Source of the DNA: CANKHA01 sp035652315
GTDB lineage: Bacteria; Pseudomonadota; Alphaproteobacteria; Rhizobiales; Xanthobacteraceae
DNA: 64,000 bases
Reading direction: 5' to 3'
Assembly: GCA_035652315.1 (NCBI GenBank)
Contig: DASREA010000065.1
Location: 1-64,000 of the forward strand
This document shows, one piece after another, positions 51,801-59,827 of this stretch (position 1 is the stretch's first letter; the number at the start of each line of letters is the position of its first letter). Under the pieces are notes generated by a model. It saw nothing but the letters and a program-made list of their open reading frames with translations, ran no database searches and was not told where the DNA came from. A program made the translations under genes and the position numbers.

Positions 51801-52356
51801 GCTGAGCGCGCCCGGCGACGTATTTGAGAATAAGCGCGACGGCGGCCGGCCGATCCAGGACGTCATTCCGGCCATCAAGATCGACCACACCGAAGCCGTC
51901 GCCGTCCTCAATGCTGGCAAGATGCGGCTCGGCGCCGGGCAGATCGACCGCGCGGTCAGTGATTTCGATCGGGCGATCAAGCTGCACCCCGCCAACGCCG
52001 AAGCCTGGAGCAACCGCTGCGGGGCGCGCCTGCAGAGCGGCGATTTGAAAACGGCGCTGCAGGACTGCAATGAGGCGCTGCGCCTCAATTCTAAGGAGCC
52101 GAAGGCGCTGGAGCGGCGCGGCCTGATTTACCTGAAGATGGGTCAGCTTAAGGACGCGATCTTCGATTATGATGCGGCGCTCAAGCTCGATCCCAAGATG
52201 CCGGGCGCTCTGTTCGGCCGCGGCGTGGCCAAGCTGATGAACGGCGATGCCGCCGGCAGCAGCGCGAATATCGCCGCCGCCAAGGCGCTGAAGCCGAGCA
52301 TCGCGGAAGAATTCGCCCATTACGGCGTGCGTGCCGAAACCAAGAGCGTCAACTAA
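45805..52356 (+). CDS. Giant secreted TPR protein, 2183 aa
   Basis: Signal peptide (about 1-27, FVFAATVSFLPVFAHAQ), then a nearly unbroken array of roughly 60 34-residue tetratricopeptide repeats with the consensus AIADFDQAIKLDP..A.AYYNRG.AYYDK.DYDR, spanning about residues 55-2150. Two irregular spots: about 1130-1165 (EYMTKLADYTPASRAG... breaking the period) and about 1990-2030 (LSAPGDVFENKRDGGRPIQD). A large protein-interaction scaffold in the periplasm or outside the cell. Such long near-identical arrays can recombine and are prone to assembly error. GAGGGA ribosome site. The end meets the opposing malQ with one base between. Confidence 0.9.
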   Translation: MTWGLRPVTRFVFAATVSFLPVFAHAQQAQWNSCIGKNTSATARISSCTAVIDAATESPENLSIAYSSRGAAYGEKGDQDSALRDLDKAIELDSKNSAAYYNRALSYVDKHDYEHALHDFDQVIAFDPKSAVAYYNRGLVLHEKHDYAKAIQDFNQAMKLSPPYYQALLHRGMSYTAKGEADRAVPDFDQVIKNNPRDAAAFFNRGVAYKDLRDYDHAIQDLTQAIRINGSYSAALNQRGMIYFNKGDFDHAIDDFDQAIQTNPKDPESYNNRGLAYRNKGNPDRAIADYDQAIQLRPSYAVAYYNRGNAYYDKRDHNHAIENYDQAIKIDPHYTTAYYDRGVAYYDKRDYDRAVQDLTQAIKLDPKDALSYYNRGITFRVKGEVDRAIVDFDQAVKLDPKLALAYYNRGLSYKDKGQDERAIADFSQSIKLDAKNSFAFFNRAVAYGERGAYDLALADYDQAIKLNPNYPAAYFNRGDIYYERQDYDRAILDLNQALNIKPNYTVVFNVRGLAYVGKGDIDRAIQDFDQAIRLDPRFAIAFFNRGKCYQSKDDFDRAIYDFDQAIKINPNYESAYLNRGLAHRAKRDFNRAIADFAEVIRLNPKNPVAFYNRGLAYQNTGDVDRSIADFNESLKLDANYALAYYYRGRSFAQKQNYDTAIADFNQAIKLSPKDTVILHDRGLAYYAKRDYPRAIHDFDLAILADPKFSVAYDSRGRAYHAKGDYDRAVSDFDQALRMDPKFAVAYDDRGKAYAAKARYDRAIEDYDQAVRIRADFDGAFNDRGMAYVAKGDLDRAIADFDQAIKINANNDAALNNRGMAYASKNDLDHAIQDYDRAVKANPAFDIAFYNRGLAYAGKGETERAIHDFDEAIKLNAGFDRAFFNRGNAYYKKRDFDLAIADYSQAIKLNATDAVAFNNRGDAFYDKGDFDAAIRDLTQAIKLKPDYDIAFYARGNAYRGKGEINPAIADYDQAIKINPKFALAYASRGNAYFDRRDYDHAISDFGQAVSLNPQNVKAFNDRGIAHGLKGELDLAVKDFEQVIALDPTNAGAFNNRGYAYRAKGDTDHAIGDFNQAIKLDPNYALAFYNRGDAYYDRREYGQAIEDLNQAIKLNPKDPFAYHDRGVAYYKKFDFERALSDFEYMTKLADYTPASRAGVGNQRGFDRSVQGLAETVKINPVFAQAFNDRGISYAAKGDLDHAIADFNQAIAINPGYAVAFNNRGDAYFAKGDYGRAIQNYEQAIRFDAKDPVALKNRGIAYYKMQDYARAIQDFDQAIALDAKDATAFYNRGVAYLGKRDYNKAVADLDQAAQIDPKIALVFHARGNAYSAKHDYDRAISNLDQAIQLDGKSSSAFADRGFAYAAKGDTERAIKEFDQAIKLDPKNAHAFVNRGLAYTVSGQIDRGIQDYDQAIKLDAGYAVAFYDRANAYYDKGDFTQAIADYDQAIKLDAGDAAFFHSRGNAYENKHDYDRAIADYNQAIKLVPSFAMAFNDRGIAYAAKNQHDRAIADFDQAVRLDGKNARAFYNRGLSYRAKGDLAHAIADFDQAIGIDGNYAVAYYMRGNAYEFKRDFDRAIRDFDQAIRTRANYAQAYYDRGVSYGAKGDAEHAIADFDQAAKFDSKSPLVFNNRGFAYRNKGDVDRAIEDYDRAIKLDPRYALALYNRGNAYYVKHDYDRAIQDFTQATKIDGDYLIAYYNRGLAYRNKADYDRAIADFSQVLRLDGKDVFALINRGLSYRAKGDMTRALADFDQAIKMNPKFALAYYQRGLAQGLRGDVDRAIADFDQAIKLDPKNAFAFNNRGFAWRTKDDPDRAIADFNQAVQLNPNYDVAYFNRGNVYYDKRDYDRAIKDYDRSIEINPNNPVAFNNRGLAYDDKRDADNAIPNFDQAIKIRPDYAVAYNNRGFAYRNKGDRNHAIEDFDRAIKLNPGYALAYYNRGIAYYDGRDYERATSDLNQAIKLNPNYGQAFHDRGVKYYDKRDYDVALPDYDQAIEIGPTYLVALSAPGDVFENKRDGGRPIQDVIPAIKIDHTEAVAVLNAGKMRLGAGQIDRAVSDFDRAIKLHPANAEAWSNRCGARLQSGDLKTALQDCNEALRLNSKEPKALERRGLIYLKMGQLKDAIFDYDAALKLDPKMPGALFGRGVAKLMNGDAAGSSANIAAAKALKPSIAEEFAHYGVRAETKSVN

Positions 52357-52357
52357 G

Positions 52358-54358
52358 TCATGCTTCCTGAAGGCGCCGCGTCGACCTGCCGGCGGCAGCC
52401 ATGATGTCGCCGAGCGCGACAAGTCGCCGGTCCCGATTCAGATCTTCCAACGCGTCGGGCAGCCGGCGCCGCCAGTTGGGATGTTCGATCGTAGTCCCGG
52501 GAACGTTCGGTTGGTCGGCCACATTCAGCACATCTTCAAGAGATACGATAACGAGCCGCGATGGCGTGCGGGCAAGATAGCGCGCGACCTCGGGTAAGCC
52601 GGGGGCAGCGTCTGGGGCCGGACCGACCGCGGCGGCCAAAGCTGCGTGCGCTCGATCCCGCTGTTCGTCATTTTCGCTCGGGTTGAGGCCCAGGTGCCGC
52701 TTTACTGCCAGGTCGTGGTGACGCAACCAGCCGGCCAATGTCGGCAGATCGTGGGTGGTGAAGGTCGCGATTGCGTTCTCGGGATACTGCTCCGGCGCGG
52801 CGAAGGCACCGTGGCGATCGCGGGCGAACATCATCACCTGATAGGACCAGAGGCCCCATTCAGCCAGCGTCTCGCGGAAATTGTCCGGCACCGTGCCCAG
52901 ATCCTCACCGATGACAATGCAACCGTGGCGCGTGCTCTCCTGGGCGGTGACTGCAAGCAAGGCGGCAAAAGGAAAATTGACATAGGTTCCCTCCGTCGCC
53001 TGCAGGCCTTTGGGAATAAGGAAAAGCCGCTTTAGCGCCAAGACGTGATCGAGCCGGATGGCGCCCGCGTAACGCATGGAGGCCTCGAGCATGCGGCGGT
53101 ATGGCTCGAATTCCGCCTGTTCCAGCGCCACCGGATTGATTCCGGCCAGCCCCCAATTCTGCCCTTCGGTATTGAGTGCGTCAGGCGGCGCGCCGATATA
53201 GGCATCGGCGACAATCGAGCCTTGTCCGCTCCACGCATCGAAACCTTCAGGCCGCACGCCGACTGCGATGTCGAGATAGAGACCGATGGCCATGCCGAGA
53301 GCTTTTGCGCGGGCGCGGCAGGCATCCAATTGCTCGTGCGCGTTCCATTGCACGAATTCTCGAAAGCCCACCTCTTCGCTTTCCTCGCTTGCCAAACGGG
53401 CCAACGCATCCTCGCCGGGATTCTGCCATTCGGGCGGCCAGTCCCACCACGGCTTGCCATGTCGGCGCCGCAGCACCTCGAAACAGGCGAAGCGGGTTAC
53501 GGAAGAGCTCTGCCTTCGGAAATGCTCGAAGGCCGAACGCCGCTGTGCGTTCCCACTCTGGCAAAATCTTTCGTAGGCAAGGCGTAGCCCGCGCATCTTC
53601 ACGGCCGCGACGCCAGGATAGTCGATCAACTCGCCTTGCCGCAGGTTTTCGACGGCATCGCGCAATCCCGCCGCTTCCCGGCCCGGAAATTCGGGAATGG
53701 CTTCGACATCTATATAAAGAGCGTTGAGAAAGAGGCGGCTGTTCGGCGAATAAGGGCTGGCATTCTCCGGGCTGTCGTCAAAATGCGCATGGAGAGGATT
53801 GAGACCGACCGCTGCCGCTCCGTGGGCGGCGGCAAGATCGATCAACTGGGCCAGGTCGCCGAAGTCGCCATGCCCCCAATTGCGCCGCGAGCGGATGCCG
53901 TAAAGCTGCGCCGCAACGCCCCACATACGCCGTGGCGCCGCCGGAGGGCCCTGGTAGGCGCAAGCCGGCGCGACCAACAGGGTCGCCGTCTCCTCGGAGC
54001 GACCCGCCGGCCACGTCACCTTCAGTTCGAGGCGGTATGTACCGGACGCCAGATCGTCCGGAAGGCACAGCTCGGAGCCGCAAGATTCGCCTTCGGCAGC
54101 CCGGTCACCGCCGAGAATGCGCCAGCGCATCTTCGCCTCGCCCGGCACTGCCACGTGAACCGAAGGGGGACGGCCGCGCCGCACAACGATGGTCTTCGGC
54201 AGGATGCGATCATCCGGCTCTCGCCCGCCTGCCAGCACCGCCGTCAGGCGCCGCAGCGTCGTCTCTTTGACGGCACGGGTCTGCCCAAAAGCATCCCGAT
54301 ATTGCGTCTGAATACCCCATTGAGCAGCGCGGGACTCGATGCGATTCATGGATGCCAA
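52358..54358 (-). CDS. malQ: 4-alpha-glucanotransferase (amylomaltase)
   Basis: 666 residues (Met at 54349 also possible). N-terminal MalQ domain (GIQTQYRDAFGQTRAVKETT), then the GH77 barrel: WGVAAQLYGIRSRRNWGHGDFGDL, AIRLDHVLALKRLFLIPKG (nucleophile Asp in RLDH), VIGEDLGTVP (acid/base Glu) and ATFTTHDLPTLAGW. It moves 4-alpha-glucan segments between maltooligosaccharides. Divergent from glgE, with a 205-bp upstream region. Confidence 0.94.
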   Translation of the reverse strand: MASMNRIESRAAQWGIQTQYRDAFGQTRAVKETTLRRLTAVLAGGREPDDRILPKTIVVRRGRPPSVHVAVPGEAKMRWRILGGDRAAEGESCGSELCLPDDLASGTYRLELKVTWPAGRSEETATLLVAPACAYQGPPAAPRRMWGVAAQLYGIRSRRNWGHGDFGDLAQLIDLAAAHGAAAVGLNPLHAHFDDSPENASPYSPNSRLFLNALYIDVEAIPEFPGREAAGLRDAVENLRQGELIDYPGVAAVKMRGLRLAYERFCQSGNAQRRSAFEHFRRQSSSVTRFACFEVLRRRHGKPWWDWPPEWQNPGEDALARLASEESEEVGFREFVQWNAHEQLDACRARAKALGMAIGLYLDIAVGVRPEGFDAWSGQGSIVADAYIGAPPDALNTEGQNWGLAGINPVALEQAEFEPYRRMLEASMRYAGAIRLDHVLALKRLFLIPKGLQATEGTYVNFPFAALLAVTAQESTRHGCIVIGEDLGTVPDNFRETLAEWGLWSYQVMMFARDRHGAFAAPEQYPENAIATFTTHDLPTLAGWLRHHDLAVKRHLGLNPSENDEQRDRAHAALAAAVGPAPDAAPGLPEVARYLARTPSRLVIVSLEDVLNVADQPNVPGTTIEHPNWRRRLPDALEDLNRDRRLVALGDIMAAAGRSTRRLQEA

Positions 54359-54563
54359 TTTCCAGACTGGGCAGATGGATTATTAACGTCACAGCGACGC
54401 CGTTGCATCCCAAGGCCGGGGTGATGGGTTGTTCACCGCATTTCCAGGCCCTTGGCAGGAGCGCAAAATGCTCGGAATCGCAGCGATATAATGACGTGGA
54501 ACCAAACGAGGGCTGTGGTTATTTTTTATAATTGCGCCCTCCGCGGTTGGGGGTCGCCAAAGC

Positions 54564-56534
54564 ATGGTCGCCAACGTGACGGCAAACGTGCCTCTCTCCT
54601 CGGTCAGCACCCTGGCCGGTCAGCGCATTTACATCGAGGACGTCTATCCCGCCGTGGACGGCGGCCGTTTTGCGGTGAAACGTATCGCCGGCGAAGCGGT
54701 CGATGTCTGGGCCGACATTTTCCGGGACGGGCATGTGATCCTCGCGGCCGATCTGTTGTGGCGGCGGGAAACGGAGGAAAAGTGGTCCCGGCAGCCGATG
54801 CGCCTCGACGGCAACGACCGCTGGACGGCAAGTTTCACGCCGCCGCAGCCCGGGCGCTATCTCTACGCCATCGAGGCCTGGACCGACGTCTTTGCTACTT
54901 GGCGGCACGATTTTCTTGCGAAGCGCGCGGCCGGCCTTGACGTCTCGCTGGAAGCGCAGGAGGGGCGGCTGCTGATTGGCACGCTGACGCCGCGTAACCG
55001 CACGGATTCCGAGCGGCTGCGTGAGGCCTGGCGCCAAAGCGAGGAAAGCAAAGACGCTGAGCCGCTGCTCGCCGAAGATGTGAAGGCGGCCGCCTCGAAG
55101 GTGCAGCATTCGGATGTAACGCGCAGCAACGTATTTCCGCTTTACGCCGACCGCCCCTTGGCGCGCGCCGGCGCCTGGTACGAGATGATGCCGCGCAGCC
55201 AGAGCCGGCTGCCTGGAAAACACGGCACCTTTGCCGATTGCATCGCTCGCCTGCCGGAAATCGCAGCGCTCGGCTTCGATGTCCTCTATCTCACACCGAT
55301 CCACCCCATCGGCCACACCAACCGCAAGGGGCGTAACAACTCGCTGCGCGCGGAGCCCGGCGATCCGGGAAGTCCCTATGCCATTGGCTCGGAGGCGGGC
55401 GGGCATGACACCATCCATCCCGAGCTCGGCACGATCGAAGATTTCCGGCGGCTGGTCGCCGAATGCGCCAAGCACAAGATGGAAGTGGCGCTCGACTTCG
55501 CCATTCAATGTTCGCCGGACCATCCCTGGGTCAAGCAGCATCCGGAATGGTTTCAGCGCCGTCCTGACGGCTCCATCAAATATGCCGAAAATCCACCCAA
55601 GAAATACGAAGATATAGTCAATCCCGACTTCTACTGCGCCGATCGCGAACAGCTATGGGAAGCGTTGCGCGACGTCGTTCTGTTCTGGCGCGAACAAGGC
55701 GTGCGCGTGTTCCGCGTCGACAACCCGCACACCAAGCCGTTTCCTTTCTGGGAATGGCTGATCCGCGAAGTGCAATCGATCGACCCGGGGGTCATCTTCC
55801 TCTCGGAAGCTTTCACCCGTCCGAAACTCATGAAGGCGCTGGCCAAGCTCGGCTTTACCCAGTCCTATACCTACTTTACCTGGCGCACCGGCAAGGACGA
55901 ACTGCAGAGCTATTTTTCGGAGCTCACCCGCTACCCGGAACGGGAATATCTTCGCCCGAATCTATTCGTCAACACGCCCGATATTCTGCCGTTCCACCTG
56001 CAATCGGGAGACCCGCGCATGTTCAAGACGCGCGCGGCGCTGGCGGCAACCTTGTCGGGAAATTACGGCATTCACAACGGCTATGAATTGATCGAGCACG
56101 AGCCCATCCCTGGAAAGGAAGAATATCTGAATTCGGAAAAATACGAGATAAAAACGCGCGACTGGAACAAGCCGGGCAACATCAAGGCCTATATCGGCCA
56201 GCTCAACCGGATGCGGAAGGAAAATCCGGCACTACAGCAAACGAGCGACCTGCGATTCGCTCAGGTGGACGACGGCGAGGTGATCGGCCTCGTCAAGGAG
56301 TCGCCGGCGCAAGGAAACGCCGTAGCGGTCGCCATTGCGCTAAGCCATACCACGCCGCGGGAATTCTGGTTTCACTTCGGCGACATGGAAATAGGCCGTC
56401 CGGGCGCCCGCGGTGCGGTCAAGGCGATCGAGGACCTCGTCACTGGCGAATATCATGCCGTGCAATGGGGAGGTGTCCGGCTCCGCATCGACCCAAACCG
56501 CGATCCTGCATTATTCTTCCGCTGTATTTCCTGA
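54564..56534 (+). CDS. glgE: Alpha-1,4-glucan:maltose-1-phosphate maltosyltransferase
   Basis: 656 residues, GH13_3. N-terminal beta domain (PAVDGGRFAVKRIAGEAVDV), catalytic barrel with DIVNPDFYC, nucleophile Asp in GVRVFRVDNPHTKP, acid Glu in VIFLSEAFTRP, and FFVNTPD-type LFVNTPDILPFHLQ. It extends alpha-1,4-glucan from maltose-1-phosphate, releasing phosphate. The next gene overlaps its stop (TGATG), so maltose-1-phosphate supply and use are coupled. Confidence 0.96.
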   Translation: MVANVTANVPLSSVSTLAGQRIYIEDVYPAVDGGRFAVKRIAGEAVDVWADIFRDGHVILAADLLWRRETEEKWSRQPMRLDGNDRWTASFTPPQPGRYLYAIEAWTDVFATWRHDFLAKRAAGLDVSLEAQEGRLLIGTLTPRNRTDSERLREAWRQSEESKDAEPLLAEDVKAAASKVQHSDVTRSNVFPLYADRPLARAGAWYEMMPRSQSRLPGKHGTFADCIARLPEIAALGFDVLYLTPIHPIGHTNRKGRNNSLRAEPGDPGSPYAIGSEAGGHDTIHPELGTIEDFRRLVAECAKHKMEVALDFAIQCSPDHPWVKQHPEWFQRRPDGSIKYAENPPKKYEDIVNPDFYCADREQLWEALRDVVLFWREQGVRVFRVDNPHTKPFPFWEWLIREVQSIDPGVIFLSEAFTRPKLMKALAKLGFTQSYTYFTWRTGKDELQSYFSELTRYPEREYLRPNLFVNTPDILPFHLQSGDPRMFKTRAALAATLSGNYGIHNGYELIEHEPIPGKEEYLNSEKYEIKTRDWNKPGNIKAYIGQLNRMRKENPALQQTSDLRFAQVDDGEVIGLVKESPAQGNAVAVAIALSHTTPREFWFHFGDMEIGRPGARGAVKAIEDLVTGEYHAVQWGGVRLRIDPNRDPALFFRCIS

Positions 56535-59500
56535 TGCTAGACATGAACGTCGCTCCCGAAATCGTCGCCGAACAAAGTCTCGCCGGAGATCAGCTCTGGT
56601 ATAAGGACGCGATCGTCTATCAGCTCCATGTCAAGGCGTTTGCCGACAGCAACAATGACGGCATCGGCGACTTTGCCGGCCTGACCGAAAAACTCGGCTA
56701 TCTGCAAGACCTCGGCGTGACCGCGCTGTGGCTCCTGCCCTTTTATCCATCGCCCGGGCGCGATGATGGGTACGACATCGCCGACTATCGCCGCATCAAT
56801 CCCGATTTCGGCACGCGGGCGGATTTCCGCCGCTTCATGCTCGAAGCCAAGCGCCGCAACTTACGCGTGATCACTGAGCTTGTGATCAATCATACCTCCG
56901 ACCAGCATCCATGGTTCCGCCGCGCGCGGCGCAGCAAGCCGTATTCCGACGCGCGCAACTGGTATGTCTGGAGCGACACCGACCAGCGATTTGCCGGCAC
57001 GCGCGTTATTTTCAGCGACACGGAAAAATCCAACTGGGCCTGGGATCCGGAGGCAAAGGCCTACTACTGGCATCGCTTTTTTTCGCACCAGCCCGACCTG
57101 AATTACGACAATCCACGGGTGCTGATGGCCATCGTCCAGGTCATGCGCCGCTGGCTCGATATGGGCGTGGACGGATTCCGTCTCGATGCGATTCCTTATC
57201 TCTGCGAGCGCGAAGGCACCAGCAACGAGAATCTGCCGGAGACGCACGCGATCATCAAAAAGATTCGCGCCGAGCTCGACGCCTACGCTCCCGGCAAGCT
57301 GCTTCTCGCCGAAGCCAATCAATGGCCGGAAGACGTGATGCAGTATTTCGGCGAGGGCGATGAATGCCAGATGGCGTATCACTTTCCCCTCATGCCGCGC
57401 ATTTACATGGCGATTGCGCAAGAAGACCGATTCCCGATCACCGATATTCTGCGGCAAACGCCCGACATCCCGGCGAATTGCCAATGGGCGCTGTTTCTCC
57501 GCAATCATGATGAGCTCACGTTGGAAATGGTTACTGACGCCGAGCGCGACTATCTGTGGTCGACCTACGCCACCGATCCGCGCGCCCGGCTCAACCTCGG
57601 CATCCGCCGGCGGCTGGCGCCGCTGATGGAAAACGATCGGCGAAAGATCGAGCTCATGAATTCGCTGCTGATGTCATTTCCCGGGACACCGATCATCTAT
57701 TACGGCGACGAGATCGGCATGGGCGACAACATCTACCTGGGCGACCGCAACGGCGTGCGCACGCCGATGCAATGGACGCCAGACCGCAATGGTGGCTTTT
57801 CACGCTGCGATCCGGCCCGGCTCTACGCGCCGATGATCATGGATCCGGTCTATGGCTATGAAGCGGTCAATGTCGAGGCGCAGTCGCGGAGCCTGTCGTC
57901 GCTTCTGAGCTGGACCAAGCGTCTCATCTCGGTGCGTAAATCGAGCAAGGTTTTCGGCCGCGGCTCGCTGTCCTTCATCCGGCCGAAGAACCGGGCGGTA
58001 CTGGTCTACGTGCGTGAATTTCAGAATGAAGCGATCCTCTGCGTCGCCAATCTCTCCCGCTCCGCTCAGGCCGCCGAGATAGATCTTTCGCACTGGCGCG
58101 GCCGCACCCCGGTGGAAATGCTGGGGCGCAAGGATTTTCCGCCTATCGGGGAACTGCCGTATTTGCTGACGCTCGCCCCCTACGGCTTTTTCTGGTTCCA
58201 ACTCGTCGAGAAGGTCGAACGGCCCGCCGCTTCATTAAGCTTCGCACCGGAACCGGAGACGTTAGTGGTGACGGGCCCCTGGGAAGCTTTGTTGCAAGGC
58301 CGCAGCAAAGAAATTCTCGAGCGCGACGTGTTGCCGGAATTTCTCGCTTCCCATCGCTGGTACGAGGAACGCGGCGTCAAGCCTGCGCACAGCAGGATCA
58401 TTCTCAGTATGCCCTTGCAAAAAGGGGAAGACGGCGTCGAGTTAGTGCTGGTTGAGGCGCAAGGACGGAACGACACGTCGTCCTATCTGCTGCCGCTTTC
58501 GATCCGGTGGCAACGTTACGACCGCAACGAAAAAAACGCCGATGCTCTGGCGCGCGTGCGGCGCGGGTCTCGCGAGGGTATACTGCTCGACGTCACCGCC
58601 GACAAATCGTTCGTCGCGCCGTTGCTCGAGCACGTGCGCAGCGGGAGAACGATCGAAGAAGACGGGCACTTGTTGAAATTCAGGCCGATCGGCGAGTTTG
58701 CAGCCCCGACGGCGGAAGCACTTGAGAACACGCGTGCCGCAAATCGTGAACAATCAAACACGACGGTAATTGTCGGCAGCGAATACGTCGTCAAACTGTT
58801 TCGGCGCCTGATGCCCGGCCCAAACCTCGAAATCGAAATGGGCCGTTTCCTGACCGAACATACCAGCTTTGTCAACACGCCTGCGCTGACCGGCACCGTC
58901 GAGCTGATCGAAAACGGCGTGCCCCACGCCGTAGCAGTCATCCACCGTTACATCGAAAATCAGGGTGACGCCTGGTCGGTGACCAGCGCCTATCTCGATC
59001 GCTTCGTCGACGAGCAGCGGCTCCTTGCCACCGAGACGGCCGTCGAAAGCGACGAGCACGGCTCTTACGTGCAGCGGCTCAATCGCATCGGCCAACGCGT
59101 TGCCGAGCTACAGGTGGCGCTCGCCAGCCGTGATGACATTCGCGAATTTGCGCCTGAGCCGATGACGGCGCAGGATGCGGAAATCTGGTCCGAAATTCTT
59201 TCTCGGCGCGCCCAGCAGGCATTCGACGAGTTGAAGCGCCGCGCTTCGCAACTAAGTGAGCGCGACTTTGTTCTTGTGGAAGCATTGCTTGCTTACCGCA
59301 GCTCGCTTCCCGAGCGGGTACGGGCGCTGATTGAGGGAAATACTGATTTCATGAAAATCCGTCAGCATGGCGATCTCCATCTCGGCCAGATCCTCATGGT
59401 GAAAGACGATATTCAAATCATCGATTTCGAAGGCGAACCGAAGCGTGGCTCCGATGAGCGGCGGCGCAAGGTGCCTGCCGCCCGCGACGTCGCCGGCCTG

Positions 59501-59827
59501 TTGCGGTCGCTGGATTATTCAGCGACGGCGGCTCTCGACCGCGCGATCCGTGTCACGCCCGACGATCAAGGCAAGATCGCACGGGCCTTGGCGGATTGGC
59601 GCGCGCGATCAGTTACCGCGGTGGTAACGGCTTATCGCGAATCGATGAGCGACGCACGGCTTTGGCCGGCGGACCCGGAGGCGGCACGACGACTTTTGAA
59701 TTTTTTCATGCTGGAGAAGGCTTTTTACGAGATCGAATATGAACTGAGTTTCCGCCCGGAATGGCTGCACGTTCCGCTTGCCGGAACTTTGCGGATTCTT
59801 GCCGCGCCTCAGGACAATGCCTCATGA
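56534..59827 (+). CDS. treS: Trehalose synthase/maltokinase fusion (TreS-Mak)
   Basis: 1097 residues from ATG 56534. Residues about 1-550: TreS GH13_16 (KDAIVYQLHVKAFADSNNDG, nucleophile Asp in VDGFRLDAIPYL, acid Glu in LLAEANQWPEDV, YGDEIGMGDN) that isomerises trehalose and maltose. Residues about 575-1097: maltokinase with phosphotransferase motifs IRQHGDLHLGQIL and IIDFEGEPKR, which uses ATP to make maltose-1-phosphate. The fusion channels maltose to GlgE. It overlaps glgE by one base and glgB by four. Confidence 0.95.
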   Translation: MLDMNVAPEIVAEQSLAGDQLWYKDAIVYQLHVKAFADSNNDGIGDFAGLTEKLGYLQDLGVTALWLLPFYPSPGRDDGYDIADYRRINPDFGTRADFRRFMLEAKRRNLRVITELVINHTSDQHPWFRRARRSKPYSDARNWYVWSDTDQRFAGTRVIFSDTEKSNWAWDPEAKAYYWHRFFSHQPDLNYDNPRVLMAIVQVMRRWLDMGVDGFRLDAIPYLCEREGTSNENLPETHAIIKKIRAELDAYAPGKLLLAEANQWPEDVMQYFGEGDECQMAYHFPLMPRIYMAIAQEDRFPITDILRQTPDIPANCQWALFLRNHDELTLEMVTDAERDYLWSTYATDPRARLNLGIRRRLAPLMENDRRKIELMNSLLMSFPGTPIIYYGDEIGMGDNIYLGDRNGVRTPMQWTPDRNGGFSRCDPARLYAPMIMDPVYGYEAVNVEAQSRSLSSLLSWTKRLISVRKSSKVFGRGSLSFIRPKNRAVLVYVREFQNEAILCVANLSRSAQAAEIDLSHWRGRTPVEMLGRKDFPPIGELPYLLTLAPYGFFWFQLVEKVERPAASLSFAPEPETLVVTGPWEALLQGRSKEILERDVLPEFLASHRWYEERGVKPAHSRIILSMPLQKGEDGVELVLVEAQGRNDTSSYLLPLSIRWQRYDRNEKNADALARVRRGSREGILLDVTADKSFVAPLLEHVRSGRTIEEDGHLLKFRPIGEFAAPTAEALENTRAANREQSNTTVIVGSEYVVKLFRRLMPGPNLEIEMGRFLTEHTSFVNTPALTGTVELIENGVPHAVAVIHRYIENQGDAWSVTSAYLDRFVDEQRLLATETAVESDEHGSYVQRLNRIGQRVAELQVALASRDDIREFAPEPMTAQDAEIWSEILSRRAQQAFDELKRRASQLSERDFVLVEALLAYRSSLPERVRALIEGNTDFMKIRQHGDLHLGQILMVKDDIQIIDFEGEPKRGSDERRRKVPAARDVAGLLRSLDYSATAALDRAIRVTPDDQGKIARALADWRARSVTAVVTAYRESMSDARLWPADPEAARRLLNFFMLEKAFYEIEYELSFRPEWLHVPLAGTLRILAAPQDNAS

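Noticed and set aside
45900..52300. Possible CRISPR array from regular repeats
   Set aside because: The period is 102 nt and codes for TPRs in one frame; there are no short identical repeats separated by unique spacers and no cas genes.
49138..52422. 1094-codon open frame antisense to the TPR gene
   Set aside because: Same cause as above: periodic, with no domain, and fully within the coding strand repeats.
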